A stretch of 60,807 nucleotides of DNA from Flavobacteriales bacterium (GCA_020435415.1 JAGQZQ010000009.1:1-60807); one strand, 5' to 3'; counted from the stretch's first letter, positions 52,439 through 60,807 are shown. Translations and numbers: made by a program. Notes: generated from the letters alone by a model not told the origin.

Positions 52439-52544
52439 CCGGGAAACAAAAATGAATGCGCTTATTGTGGTGTAAACCCACTTCGAATCTTTACCTTTAG
52501 TCGTGGTCTATTGCGTATGATACTTGATTTTTGAAATCATTTTA

Positions 52545-54071
52545 ATGCACCAAAAGGTTAAACAGGTTTATCTTATATTCTGCTTACTGGCCGTTGTAAT
52601 AAGCACGCGGGCACAAGTACTTACGGATAAGCGGATAGAAGTTCCCGAAAGTGACAACTTCAGTATCGTATCCTGTCATCCCATGGGAGAGCGGGGTATG
52701 GTGGTCCTGGGCTATTCGCTTAAAGACAAATCATCCCCGAACCACTATACGGTTGTTTTTTATGACACCGATCTGAATGTAATTTCCAAACGGGAAGTAG
52801 TGATCCCAAAGAAACAATATCTGAGTTTCAACTACCTCCAGGACGATGCGTTGTACCTGTTCTTCACCAATCAGAAAAAGGGTACCATGACGATAGAAAA
52901 AGTATCCCCTGATCCCTCCTCTATTTTCGTGACTTCCGTTCTTATCGCGCCAAAAACATGGATGGGCGAATGTTTTGTTTTGGGAAACTATGCATACATC
53001 ACGAGTCAGCTTAGGAACAATGATTTTATCACCCGCGTTGATCTGATCCACGGCCAAAAGGAATTGTTAAAGTTCGGTAACGGTCCGAACAGCGGCGTGA
53101 GCATTCAAAACATTGAACTTTCTCCCGACAAAGGATCACTGCAGATTCAATATCAGGATTGCTCCAGCAGGAAGCCATGCACCGTGTTTTTACGGCTGTA
53201 TGATAAGCAGGGAAATCAAACCCGGGAATTTAAGATTGAACCAGATGCAGACAAAGCGATCGCATCCATATCGGCTACAGCCATGGAAGATGGTTCCTAC
53301 ATCGTAAGTGGTACCTTTTCAACCGGATCCGTCTATACCGGTTTATATGGACGAACGGACGGATTTTTCTTCGCCAGATACAGAAACGGAAAACAGGAAT
53401 TCACAAAATATTATCGCTACACAGACCTTAAGAACTTCTTCAGCTTTATGTCGGAAAAGAAACAAGAGAAGCTGGAAAAGAAACTGGAGCGAAAAGAAAA
53501 AAAAGGCAAAGAACTGGATCTTAGTATTCGAATGGCATTGCACCCCATCTTATTGGTAAATGGCAACTATACCCTTGTAGGTGAAGCTTATTTTGCCACC
53601 TATAAAACGGAGACCTATACCACCTACACCAATGGTCAGCCGGTCACACAAATGCGCAATGTATTTGACGGATATCAGTATTCTCATGCAACAGCAGTTA
53701 CGTTTGACGGGAACGGCGAGTTATTGTATGATCAGATTCTGGAAATGTGGCTCTTTTACAAACCATTCACCATCAAACGATTTGTAAAGGTTTATGCAAA
53801 AGATGATCATATTGCCCTGGTGTTTGTAAACGGTCCCGATATTAAATCGGTCACATTCAAAGGCAATGAAATTGAACAGGAACGCGAGGTTGGAAAGATC
53901 GATTCCGGTAATGAAGGAGATAAAATCAGGATATCAGATTCGGAAATGGATCATTGGTACGACCGGCACTTTGTGATCTACGGCTATCAGACCATCCAGA
54001 ACAAAGACGATCCCAACATCTTCAACAAACGATCCGTATATTTTATTCAGAAGGTAACTTACGGCATTTAG
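52545..54071 (+). CDS. Large exported protein of unknown function
   Basis: The protein of 508 residues has a signal peptide (V-Y-L-I-F-C-L-L to T-R-A-Q). It is mostly beta-stranded, with repeated S-x-D-K-G and V-x-F-x-G motifs that might be propeller blades. In the middle, about residues 303-323, lies a short helix of almost only K and E (E-K-K-Q-E-K-L-E-K-K-L-E-R). A second patch with Y-x-T-Y-x-T-Y-T follows at about 352-360. No enzyme motif is visible. Convergent with the MBOAT operon, it may share its role in the envelope, but nothing in the sequence shows this. TTG 52524 is an alternative, less likely start. Confidence 0.72.
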   Translation: MHQKVKQVYLIFCLLAVVISTRAQVLTDKRIEVPESDNFSIVSCHPMGERGMVVLGYSLKDKSSPNHYTVVFYDTDLNVISKREVVIPKKQYLSFNYLQDDALYLFFTNQKKGTMTIEKVSPDPSSIFVTSVLIAPKTWMGECFVLGNYAYITSQLRNNDFITRVDLIHGQKELLKFGNGPNSGVSIQNIELSPDKGSLQIQYQDCSSRKPCTVFLRLYDKQGNQTREFKIEPDADKAIASISATAMEDGSYIVSGTFSTGSVYTGLYGRTDGFFFARYRNGKQEFTKYYRYTDLKNFFSFMSEKKQEKLEKKLERKEKKGKELDLSIRMALHPILLVNGNYTLVGEAYFATYKTETYTTYTNGQPVTQMRNVFDGYQYSHATAVTFDGNGELLYDQILEMWLFYKPFTIKRFVKVYAKDDHIALVFVNGPDIKSVTFKGNEIEQEREVGKIDSGNEGDKIRISDSEMDHWYDRHFVIYGYQTIQNKDDPNIFNKRSVYFIQKVTYGI

Positions 54072-54124
54072 CCTATCCTACCGGAACCGGTAACCGAAGT
54101 ATGAACTTGTCTGCTCCCTTAGAA

Positions 54125-55783
54125 TTAGAACTGGAAGTAAATAAACGGTTGCAGATCTGAGCTTAGTGACTGGTATATCAGGAATACCACCACAACCACG
54201 ATCAATCCCTGCACGACATACGAACCATTGGCGATCACATTTTTGTATCGATCCTTGAGCGATTCAGGCAGCCAGTGAATAATCATTCCGGCCAGCATCA
54301 TCAAAAAGACCTCGGGGTATCCGGCAAGTACCTTGGGAATAATTTCCAGATCAAAGTTATTTCCGATCTGGTGAAGAATGGCCTGACTTTTCTCAGGGGT
54401 CTCTCCCCTGAACCATATTCTCGTGAACGTGATAAAATTAAAGGTGAGGAAAATGCGCCATGCCCTCACCGCCAGTAGCTTGCTTCCATCCCAGGGGCTG
54501 ATCTTTTTCCAGAGTTTGTACACCACAAGGCCCAAGCCGTTGAGTCCACCCCAGATAACAAACTGCCAGCTTGAACCGTGCCATAACCCTCCGAGTACCA
54601 TCGTCACCAACAAGTTGATGTTGTGACTTATTCCCTTCTGTATGCGGGGAAAGACCATGGCCAGGATGACCATAATCACCGCTGCAAAGATCAGGGCCAC
54701 ACCAACCTTCAATGACCCGGATAACAAAACGATCATCAGGCAAATCACAACCACCATGATGTATGTGAACCACGAACCCTCCCTGTTACCACCCATGGGT
54801 ATGTACAGGTAATCCTTCAGCCAGCTGGAAAGAGACATGTGCCAACGTTTCCAGAAGCCCGCCACACTGGTTGCCTTATAAGGAGAGTTGAAGTTGGTTG
54901 GCAGGGTGAAACCCATCAGAAGCGCTACTCCAATGGCCACATCCGTGTATCCTGAAAAGTCGCAGTATACCTGGAGAGAATATCCATACAACGACATGAG
55001 ACTCTCAAAACCGCTGTACATGGTGGGGTTTTCAAACACCCGGTCGATAAAATTAACGGCAATATAATCGCCGATCACCAGCTTTTTTGTGAGGCCTTTC
55101 AGGATCATGTACAACGCCATCCCAAATTCCGGACGACTCAATTTATAGTCCTGGTACAGCTGTGGTATGAATTCCGACGCACGCACAATCGGACCTGCGA
55201 CAAGCTGTGGAAAGAATGACACATAAAAGCCAAAATCGAAAATATTCTTCACTGGTTCGGTGTCACCCCGATACACATCAATGGCATAACTGATCGTCTG
55301 GAAGGTAAAAAAGGAGATACCGACGGGAAGCAGGATCTTACCTACCTCAAAATGACTTCCGGTAAATATGTTCGCCCACATGGCGAAATAGTTGACCACC
55401 TCGAAATGGGTTCCTAGTATCTCGTTTACATTCTCTACCACAAACTGCGCATATTTAAAATAGGAAAGCACAAGCAGATTGATGGTCACGCTAAGCGCTA
55501 CCAACCACTTTTTCACAATGTCCTTTGAAGCGCCATAAATCGCCTTACCTATGAAGTAATCTGTTGCTGTGGAGAATAACAGAATAAACAAAAACAACCC
55601 ACTGGTCTTGTAATAGAAAAACAAGCTGACCGCAAAAAGGTATGCGTTGCGAAGACCCTTCTTCTTATATACCAGGCAATAGATGGCAAGGACAACGGTA
55701 AAGAAGCCCCAAAAGAAGAACCGTGTGAAAATGAGCGGTTCATTCTCATTATACGTCAACAGGTTCTGCAACCAATCAATCAT
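54125..55783 (-). CDS. MBOAT family membrane O-acyltransferase (DltB/AlgI/PatA-like)
   Basis: The protein of 552 residues has about eleven membrane helices. The MBOAT signature L-G-G-L-W-H402-G-S-S-W-Q-F carries the conserved histidine. Earlier, a segment S-Y-A-I-D-V-Y-R-G matches AlgI/DltB. It should pass acetyl groups from a cytosolic donor across the inner membrane to a periplasmic partner. The two SGNH proteins encoded just upstream in the same operon are the likely partners, as with PatA-PatB. Its start overlaps the stop of the second SGNH gene by 8 nt. Confidence 0.92.
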   Translation of the reverse strand: MIDWLQNLLTYNENEPLIFTRFFFWGFFTVVLAIYCLVYKKKGLRNAYLFAVSLFFYYKTSGLFLFILLFSTATDYFIGKAIYGASKDIVKKWLVALSVTINLLVLSYFKYAQFVVENVNEILGTHFEVVNYFAMWANIFTGSHFEVGKILLPVGISFFTFQTISYAIDVYRGDTEPVKNIFDFGFYVSFFPQLVAGPIVRASEFIPQLYQDYKLSRPEFGMALYMILKGLTKKLVIGDYIAVNFIDRVFENPTMYSGFESLMSLYGYSLQVYCDFSGYTDVAIGVALLMGFTLPTNFNSPYKATSVAGFWKRWHMSLSSWLKDYLYIPMGGNREGSWFTYIMVVVICLMIVLLSGSLKVGVALIFAAVIMVILAMVFPRIQKGISHNINLLVTMVLGGLWHGSSWQFVIWGGLNGLGLVVYKLWKKISPWDGSKLLAVRAWRIFLTFNFITFTRIWFRGETPEKSQAILHQIGNNFDLEIIPKVLAGYPEVFLMMLAGMIIHWLPESLKDRYKNVIANGSYVVQGLIVVVVVFLIYQSLSSDLQPFIYFQF

Positions 55784-57014
55784 GGGTTGACAAGTGTTCG
55801 TCGTAAGCCTTCATTACCGCTTCGTACATCAGGTCTCCAACCAGTAAGTAACCTTCACGAGAGAAATGGACCTTATCCTTTCTGGCCAGGCCGTTTTTTT
55901 CCCATTCGGTGATCACATCAAGACCTCCCATCACAGAGAAAAGATCCCAGACCGCACCATGGTGTTTTCGCGCCAGCCGGTCCATGGCATCTTTCACCAA
56001 CAATCCATTCCTGTTTACATTACGGCGGCGGCGATAGCTGTCATTATTGGTGGTAAATAAAATGGCGCAGTGAGGTGCGGCCATCCGGATCATGGCAACC
56101 AGAGAATCATAATTGGTCTCATAGGTTGATGGTACAAAATCACTCTCGTACGCATCGTTGATGCCGATGGAAAGTATGACAAGGTCGGGCTTAAGTACGG
56201 CCAATTGGTCGGTAAACAGTTTACATCGTAAATAGGATGGAACGCTGGCACCGTTCACGCCAATGGCGTGGTAGTAGTAACCGGGATCGTCGGTCTCCAT
56301 AACAACACCAAACAGCGTTAGCGGGCGATTCAGTGAGTCAGTCCGGACCACTTTCATATCCAGTGTATCGTGAAAGGAAGAGAAAGTAAAACACCAGGCA
56401 CCGCTTGCAGGATCATGGGTCATCTCATATTGCAAAGAAGTATCGGCAGGAACCAAGCGGTAGCTCGCGGAATCGGCATTGCTAAACACCTTGATCCTAT
56501 TGAAATCATATGCAGGATAACGGGTATCTCCCACCTTGTCTTTGGGGATAATGGTGAAGGTTGCCTGAGTGTCCGATGTGGTCGCTTGAATTCCTGATAC
56601 CCCAAGAAGACATTCTTTAGAGCGTTGTACATTCCTGCAGGTAGACCAGTTGCCGCGGTATTTGGATTTATAATTCCATGGGTTATTGGTGCGCGCTATG
56701 GAATACGGAAATACCAATCCCCTGCCGGCATTACATCCGGGCGCGGATTCCTGGAGCCTCTCCCGGAGCCGGCCAGACCATATATCGGCCTGGATATGGG
56801 AACCGCCGATATGAACGATATTCACCTGACCCGAACCGTAAAAGTAAATGGAATCCATTTTTCGGAAAAGATTGTCAAACGGCCGGTTCCCGAAAGTCTC
56901 AATGGTGTTGGTTCCATATTGAATAAATGAATAACGATCCTCCGGAAAAGGATTGATCTGAGCGTTTGCTACGACGGTGCCCAGCAATGCTATGTATAAA
57001 AGGACGGTCTTCAT
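55776..57014 (-). CDS. SGNH-type hydrolase/acetyltransferase, second in operon
   Basis: The protein of 412 residues has a signal peptide (ending A-N-A-Q). Its block I is H-I-G-G-S72-H-I-Q, in which the usual aspartate before the serine is a glycine. Block III is S-I-G-I-N-D-A-Y, and block V is D-K-V-H-F-S near the C-terminus, giving a plausible Ser-Asp-His triad. SGNH proteins next to MBOAT genes act as periplasmic O-acetyltransferases or esterases on peptidoglycan or polysaccharides. The start overlaps the stop of the first SGNH gene by 4 nt (ATGA). Confidence 0.88.
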   Translation of the reverse strand: MKTVLLYIALLGTVVANAQINPFPEDRYSFIQYGTNTIETFGNRPFDNLFRKMDSIYFYGSGQVNIVHIGGSHIQADIWSGRLRERLQESAPGCNAGRGLVFPYSIARTNNPWNYKSKYRGNWSTCRNVQRSKECLLGVSGIQATTSDTQATFTIIPKDKVGDTRYPAYDFNRIKVFSNADSASYRLVPADTSLQYEMTHDPASGAWCFTFSSFHDTLDMKVVRTDSLNRPLTLFGVVMETDDPGYYYHAIGVNGASVPSYLRCKLFTDQLAVLKPDLVILSIGINDAYESDFVPSTYETNYDSLVAMIRMAAPHCAILFTTNNDSYRRRRNVNRNGLLVKDAMDRLARKHHGAVWDLFSVMGGLDVITEWEKNGLARKDKVHFSREGYLLVGDLMYEAVMKAYDEHLSTHD

Positions 57015-58486
57015 GGATGCTCTTTGTTTTTATATGCTTCATAGTCGGCAATGAATGCACTATAAAACAGTTCTGCCACCTTACGGGCGCCTTTGGGTGA
57101 GAAATGGGTGTAATCTTTTGCTGCCAGCGGCGGGTCTGCTTCCACCCAAAGAGGCATGGAGTTTTTTCCACCCATTACTTCAAAGAGATCCCAGTACGCA
57201 GCGCCTGCCTCAAATGCCGCATTCTTGAGAATGTCACGTACCATTTCCAGATGAGGATAGGTTACGAATTTATCTTTCTGTTTAATAGACATATCGGACG
57301 GGCCTATGACAATTACCGCTGCTCCGGGTCTGAGTTTATGAATACGTTCGATCTGATTTTTGAAAGAACGTCCGTAGCCCTCTGCTCCCTCCCGGGTTTC
57401 CACATAAGGCATCACATTACCTCCGAACTGCAGGATGAATAATTCAGGTTCGAGATCGTCATAAAGCGCTTTCAGCAATGGGCCGTTCATTTTGGTAAAT
57501 ACTGTTCCCGCGCTTCCCCTGAGGGGTATGTTATCAACCGCCAGTCCGGTTTTGCTGTCCAGGCTCAATCCGTAAATGTCCGGACTGTCACATCCTTTGA
57601 AATCCAGGGTGAATGATTCCGGAGTCTTATCGAAGTCCCATTGTATCTCCTGCAAAGTGGTTGACGGACGCAGGGTATCGGTACGGATCACCACCTCATT
57701 GATCTTGAGCTGCACGATAACAGGCGTTCGGTTGTGGCTGTAGTACATTCTACATTCGCTGTACTCCTTGCAATTGGCATAGGCCGAACGCGACCGGTCG
57801 ATAGCGATCCATCCTTCGAATACCTCGGCCGGGATTGGCATTGTATCGTGCAACACCGGTGTGAAACGTGAAAAGCTGGCCATCATACCAAACCGATTAT
57901 GGAATACCGTGGTATCACGCAAACCAAACATCGTGTAACGGTTCCAGTTCTCCGAAGCACGCTGTTCCACTGCGATACTGGGAATGGGTTGCATGGCCGG
58001 TATCAACCCCGGGCCGCTTCCTCCGAACTTTCGTTGCAGATGGTAGCGAATGTACCCGGATATGCGATCTCCCTCAATTTGTGAATCACCATAATGCATG
58101 ATCCTGATTCGCTTTCCGGAGGATTTCAATTTTTCCAGCTTCCTGAAAAATTCGTAGAGGATGGCATGATCTCCTCCCTTGTATTGGAATTTCATTACAA
58201 CCCTCCGAAGCGAATCCCTGACCGCTGCCTGACGGCTCAGTTTTTTCTTGATGGCAACGCTGTCAACCATTTGATCGGATACCGTATCCAGGGTCATATT
58301 CATGATCATGGACAGATCTTTCTCCTCTTCCTGATCATCGGGCAGAAACTCTGAGATATCGGGAAAATACAAGGTATATCCTCCGGGTATGGCAATCCCG
58401 TCTTTCGGAAACAGAGCAATGACGCCGGTTAACATGGCCATTACACCAAGCATGAACAACAGGGTATGGATGGGTTTCACCTGCAT
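57011..58486 (-). CDS. SGNH-type hydrolase/acetyltransferase, first in operon, membrane-anchored
   Basis: The protein of 491 residues has a membrane helix at residues 9-27 and a coiled segment up to about 125. The SGNH domain follows: block I H-Y-G-D-S135-Q-I-E, block III L-Q-F-G-G-N, block V D-Y-T-H-F-S-P-K-G. A beta-rich insert lies between blocks I and III (about 190-310). Unlike the second copy it keeps the GDS core. The order LysM protein, SGNH, SGNH, MBOAT with gaps of 10 nt or overlaps argues for one complex. Its acceptor could be peptidoglycan, but this is an inference. Confidence 0.9.
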   Translation of the reverse strand: MQVKPIHTLLFMLGVMAMLTGVIALFPKDGIAIPGGYTLYFPDISEFLPDDQEEEKDLSMIMNMTLDTVSDQMVDSVAIKKKLSRQAAVRDSLRRVVMKFQYKGGDHAILYEFFRKLEKLKSSGKRIRIMHYGDSQIEGDRISGYIRYHLQRKFGGSGPGLIPAMQPIPSIAVEQRASENWNRYTMFGLRDTTVFHNRFGMMASFSRFTPVLHDTMPIPAEVFEGWIAIDRSRSAYANCKEYSECRMYYSHNRTPVIVQLKINEVVIRTDTLRPSTTLQEIQWDFDKTPESFTLDFKGCDSPDIYGLSLDSKTGLAVDNIPLRGSAGTVFTKMNGPLLKALYDDLEPELFILQFGGNVMPYVETREGAEGYGRSFKNQIERIHKLRPGAAVIVIGPSDMSIKQKDKFVTYPHLEMVRDILKNAAFEAGAAYWDLFEVMGGKNSMPLWVEADPPLAAKDYTHFSPKGARKVAELFYSAFIADYEAYKNKEHP

Positions 58487-58496
58487 CTGACGCTGC

Positions 58497-60017
58497 TCAA
58501 GGATTGTAAACCTTAATGACCTGACCGGGCTGGATGTTGCTATCGATGTTATTCCAGCGCATCAGATCCTGTTCTGTCACTCCCGGATATTTCCGTGCAA
58601 TTCCCCAGAGTGAATCGCCTTTTTTCACAGTGTAAGTAGTGTATGAACCGGAAGGTGGTTTACTTACCGGTGTTTCTTTCGGCTTTGCCTCCTCCTTTTC
58701 CCTGGCTGGTGGTGTTTTTCCGATACGCGCCTGTTTATCGGAGAACGACAGATCATCCACTACTTTGTAATAATCTTCTTTGTCTTTGGGGACATAAATG
58801 ACCATATCCTCTCCCACCTGAATAACGTCGTTTGAGATATCATTCCACGATTTGAGCGACGACACACGAACATCAAACCAGGAGGCAATAAATCCCAGGT
58901 TATCCCCGGACTTCACCCTGTAGTAAACTTCAGCTGTCTCATCCGGAATACTGGTCTCAGGCCTGACCTCATCCTTTGGTTTGCGCAATTTGTTTGCAAA
59001 CATGCTGTCAGGATGTGTTGTTAGCGAGTCCCGATATGTCAGGATAGAATCCCTGGCCGCATCAAAGCGTACTTTGTACGGATGTGGTATATAGATGGGA
59101 TAGCCCGATGGCACCCACCCTTTTACACATGCACGGTTCATCGACTGCAACCGTTCCACCGGAACATTCAGAAAGTGCGCCGGTTGTTGAAGTGATACGG
59201 CTTCTGCCACGCTGACCGTATCTTTCCGATCCGGAATATCCATCTTCAATTCGGATACCCGGTAGGCTTTCTGGTGCGTGGCAATGCACCGCAAGGCCAG
59301 GTAAGCATACCACCGCGCCTGTAACTCGGGAGAGAAGGAAACGGGAAATGAAAACTGATCATTTGGTTGTCTGTTTAGTCGGCGACGTACTTCGGAAGGA
59401 CTACTCATCCATGCTGCCAGTGCCTGCTCCTGTCCCGGAAATAATTCAAGAAGATATTTCAGATATCTTACGGCCGCACGGGTAGCCAATTCCGGATCGC
59501 GACGTTCATCTATGTGGTCATCAATCCTCAGCCCGAAACGCCGAGCAACAGGGAAACTCAATTGCCACATCCCAACCAGCCCCTCCGATGAAACCTTGTC
59601 GGCATTGAATGCTGAAAGTGCTCCTGCAAGCCACGCCCATTCTACCGGCAGTCCGGCTCGTTCCAATTCTTCTCCGATCATTGGAACATACTCCGACCCC
59701 AAACTAACCAGCATCTCGGTGGCATCGTGGTTGTCGGTTACAAAAGAAGATATGAATGCTGATGCCATCGCTTGCGCTGCGGCATTGACTTCCATCTCAT
59801 CTAAACGCTGGATGTTCTTTTCGTGATCAGTTTCAAGATTTCTGGGAGCCTTATAGGGATGCAGAATCCGTGATCGTTGAATCTCCCAGACTTCATTTAA
59901 TGACTGTAAATCAGGAGCAACATAACGGTCAAACAATTTGAGACTATCTGCAACCTGAGCTGATGAATTCAGAACGAAACCTGCAACCACACAAAATATC
60001 AGAAAGCTTTGACGCAT
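58497..60017 (-). CDS. LysM protein related to lytic transglycosylases, catalytic Glu missing
   Basis: The protein of 506 residues has a signal peptide (ending N-S-S-A-Q). An SLT-like domain spans about 110-240, and two LysM domains follow, near 385-430 and 459-506 (K-S-G-D-N-L, K-K-G-D-S-L). The SLT region keeps L-P-V-E-W-A-W-L and G-L-V-G-M-W-Q-L, but the E-S of the MltD family reads L134-S, so the catalytic glutamate is a leucine. Downstream, the usual A-Y-N-A-G is A-W-M-S-S. The fold may therefore bind glycan without cutting it. The ATG at 60017 precedes the signal peptide; TTG 60026 is unlikely. Confidence 0.88.
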   Translation of the reverse strand: MRQSFLIFCVVAGFVLNSSAQVADSLKLFDRYVAPDLQSLNEVWEIQRSRILHPYKAPRNLETDHEKNIQRLDEMEVNAAAQAMASAFISSFVTDNHDATEMLVSLGSEYVPMIGEELERAGLPVEWAWLAGALSAFNADKVSSEGLVGMWQLSFPVARRFGLRIDDHIDERRDPELATRAAVRYLKYLLELFPGQEQALAAWMSSPSEVRRRLNRQPNDQFSFPVSFSPELQARWYAYLALRCIATHQKAYRVSELKMDIPDRKDTVSVAEAVSLQQPAHFLNVPVERLQSMNRACVKGWVPSGYPIYIPHPYKVRFDAARDSILTYRDSLTTHPDSMFANKLRKPKDEVRPETSIPDETAEVYYRVKSGDNLGFIASWFDVRVSSLKSWNDISNDVIQVGEDMVIYVPKDKEDYYKVVDDLSFSDKQARIGKTPPAREKEEAKPKETPVSKPPSGSYTTYTVKKGDSLWGIARKYPGVTEQDLMRWNNIDSNIQPGQVIKVYNP

Positions 60018-60202
60018 ATGACCCAAAGATGCAACAATGCTTTCTTTTAAAGGAACACCCCGTTTCGGTTTTTTTAACAGTCTACTGTTATCTATCGTTT
60101 AAAGCGTTGGCCAATTAAGAAAACGAACCGGTGGTATGCATGGTGCGCCTTGGTTACATATTTAGCTTCCCTTTCTGGATAGTAAGGCAAACCCGACGGT
60201 CG
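60018..60202. other. Non-coding flank between the LysM operon and the palindromic element
   Basis: Together with the element and the stretch up to 60426, this is a 409-nt gap without a gene, the longest in the window. A perfect 7-bp inverted repeat, TAACAGT-CT-ACTGTTA, lies at 60075-60090, with no T run after it. No clear promoter for the LysM gene was found; CATCTTTG near its start is one base from a -7 box. Confidence 0.4.
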
Positions 60203-60368
60203 GTGGTTAGGCGAAGGTTGCACCTTCGTCTGTCTATCTCGTAGCTTTAAGCTACTTCCTTTATCTCAGCGAAAAGGTCTATTAGTAAAGGAATAGTTCT
60301 CAGTATAAAATACCAAAGCGGAACGCTTTGAATATAACCGGACGAAGGTGCAACCTTCGCCTAACCAC
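60203..60368. repeat. 166-bp element of nested palindromes with 28-bp terminal inverted repeats
   Basis: Two perfect 28-bp inverted arms (60203-60230 and 60341-60368) enclose 110 bp. Each arm is itself a hairpin, with CGAAGGT and ACCTTCG around TGC or its complement. Two more perfect 7-bp hairpins sit inside: GTAGCTT-T-AAGCTAC at 60241-60255 and CAAAGCG-GAA-CGCTTTG at 60314-60330. This looks like a MITE or a REP/BIME-type element moved by a transposase in trans. No target duplication is evident. It lies between the stop of the DUF3078 gene and the start of the LysM gene. Confidence 0.8.
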
Positions 60369-60426
60369 TGCGGTATTAACATTCCGGTAAACTCAATATA
60401 ATTTCCGAATCTTAGTGGTCAACACG

Positions 60427-60807
60427 TTAACGTTTATCTCCGAGTTTAACGGTGAGCCCCACACCCAACACTTCTTTGAATTGGGTACGTGGTCCTCTTT
60501 CTGTGGGACTCACTTCGATGGTCACGTCATCATCATAGAGTAACTGTGTGATAAGGCTTGCGGAAAGGAAGGAATTGATCTTCATATCCAACAGTGTTTC
60601 CCAGTTCACATCGATGTTTTGCGGGTTATTCAGATAATTGGAGAACAGATCCAGCTTCGTGGTGAAATTTACATTCTCCATCAACTTTTTTGTCCAGGCC
60701 AGTTTTACATATCCTCCGAATTCCGAGCGCAGGTTTTTTCCGGGGGTAAGGATTTTTCCGTTGGCATCGGTCACGGCAGCTTCTACCCCAAAAGCACCGG
60801 CATTGGC
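60427..60807 (-). CDS. DUF3078 protein, C-terminal part (5' end outside window)
   Basis: The reading frame enters from the right edge and ends at a TAA at 60427, giving 126 residues. The visible part has F-G-G-Y-V-K-L-A-W-T, L-D-L-F-S-N-Y-L-N-N-P-Q-N-I-D-V-N-W and a final F-K-E-V-L-G-V-G-L-T-V-K-L. This matches the C-terminus of DUF3078 proteins, which are beta-barrel-like and probably lie in the outer membrane of Bacteroidota. The function is unknown. The upstream part, including any signal peptide, is not in view. Confidence 0.8.
   Translation of the reverse strand, partial: ANAGAFGVEAAVTDANGKILTPGKNLRSEFGGYVKLAWTKKLMENVNFTTKLDLFSNYLNNPQNIDVNWETLLDMKINSFLSASLITQLLYDDDVTIEVSPTERGPRTQFKEVLGVGLTVKLGDKR

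Noticed and set aside
54078-54091. Palindrome TACCGG-AA-CCGGTA between convergent genes
   Set aside because: Short and without a T run. It may add to transcript end formation, but such 6-bp arms are expected by chance in a region of this size.
60075-60090. TAACAGT-CT-ACTGTTA as terminator
   Set aside because: The T run lies on the wrong side for the plus strand, and on the minus strand the hairpin is followed by A, so neither direction gives a terminator.

Overview
This window is chromosomal DNA of a member of the phylum Bacteroidota, most likely a relative of Flavobacteriales. The main evidence is a complete type IX secretion core in the order porP/sprF, gldK, gldL, gldM, gldN; many promoter -7 boxes of the Bacteroidota form TAnnTTTG; scarce Shine-Dalgarno sites; and families typical of the phylum (LptE with SecG, head-GIN DUF2807, paired ExbD proteins, DUF3078). 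No phage, integrase, transposase, CRISPR array or rRNA was seen. The left end cuts an epimerase-like threonine dehydrogenase gene and the right end cuts a DUF3078 gene.

Layout. 1-7,000: metabolic and envelope genes (threonine dehydrogenase, hot-dog thioesterase, heptosyltransferase-like GT9, lipoprotein, then tatD-ansA-TMTC-like membrane protein). 7,133-7,223: tRNA-Ser(GGA). 7,424-10,911: a TolQ/ExbB-type proton-channel operon whose ExbD gene pair is duplicated in tandem. 10,913-17,857: CPBP protease, dusB, LolC/E-like permease, methyltransferase, rbfA, MsbA-like exporter and an Nfu-type Fe-S carrier. 17,952-22,964: nadB, gamma carbonic anhydrase-like protein, DUF2807 lipoprotein, and an aminotransferase-tyrA pair. 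23,072-30,609: a leftward block from miaB through a PAP2 phosphatase, a sigma-54 activator, lptE, a TPR protein and secG, followed by groES-groEL with its own control region.

30,743-40,557: topA, an arginase-fold protein with a damaged metal site, and the porP-gldKLMN operon, closed by a terminator. 40,570-45,798: a small beta-rich exported protein, a GT2/GT-C glycosyltransferase pair, an S9 peptidase and the Tag DNA glycosylase.

45,813-50,970 encodes a partner-switch module resembling Pseudomonas SiaA-SiaB-SiaC: a sensor with a periplasmic propeller and a cytoplasmic PP2C phosphatase, a SiaB-type kinase, and a SiaC/DUF1987 target interrupted by an in-frame amber codon. No SiaD-like cyclase is nearby. 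54,125-60,017 is a tight operon of a LysM protein related to lytic transglycosylases but lacking the catalytic glutamate, two SGNH proteins and an MBOAT acyltransferase, which together look like a cell-wall or surface-glycan O-acetylation system. Beyond it lies a 166-bp element made of nested palindromes (60,203-60,368).

The strongest leads are the amber-interrupted SiaC in its sensor module, the O-acetylation operon with its apparent pseudo-transglycosylase, the palindromic element, and the mosaic ExbD duplication. All assignments come from reading the sequence and recalling family motifs; no database search was run.
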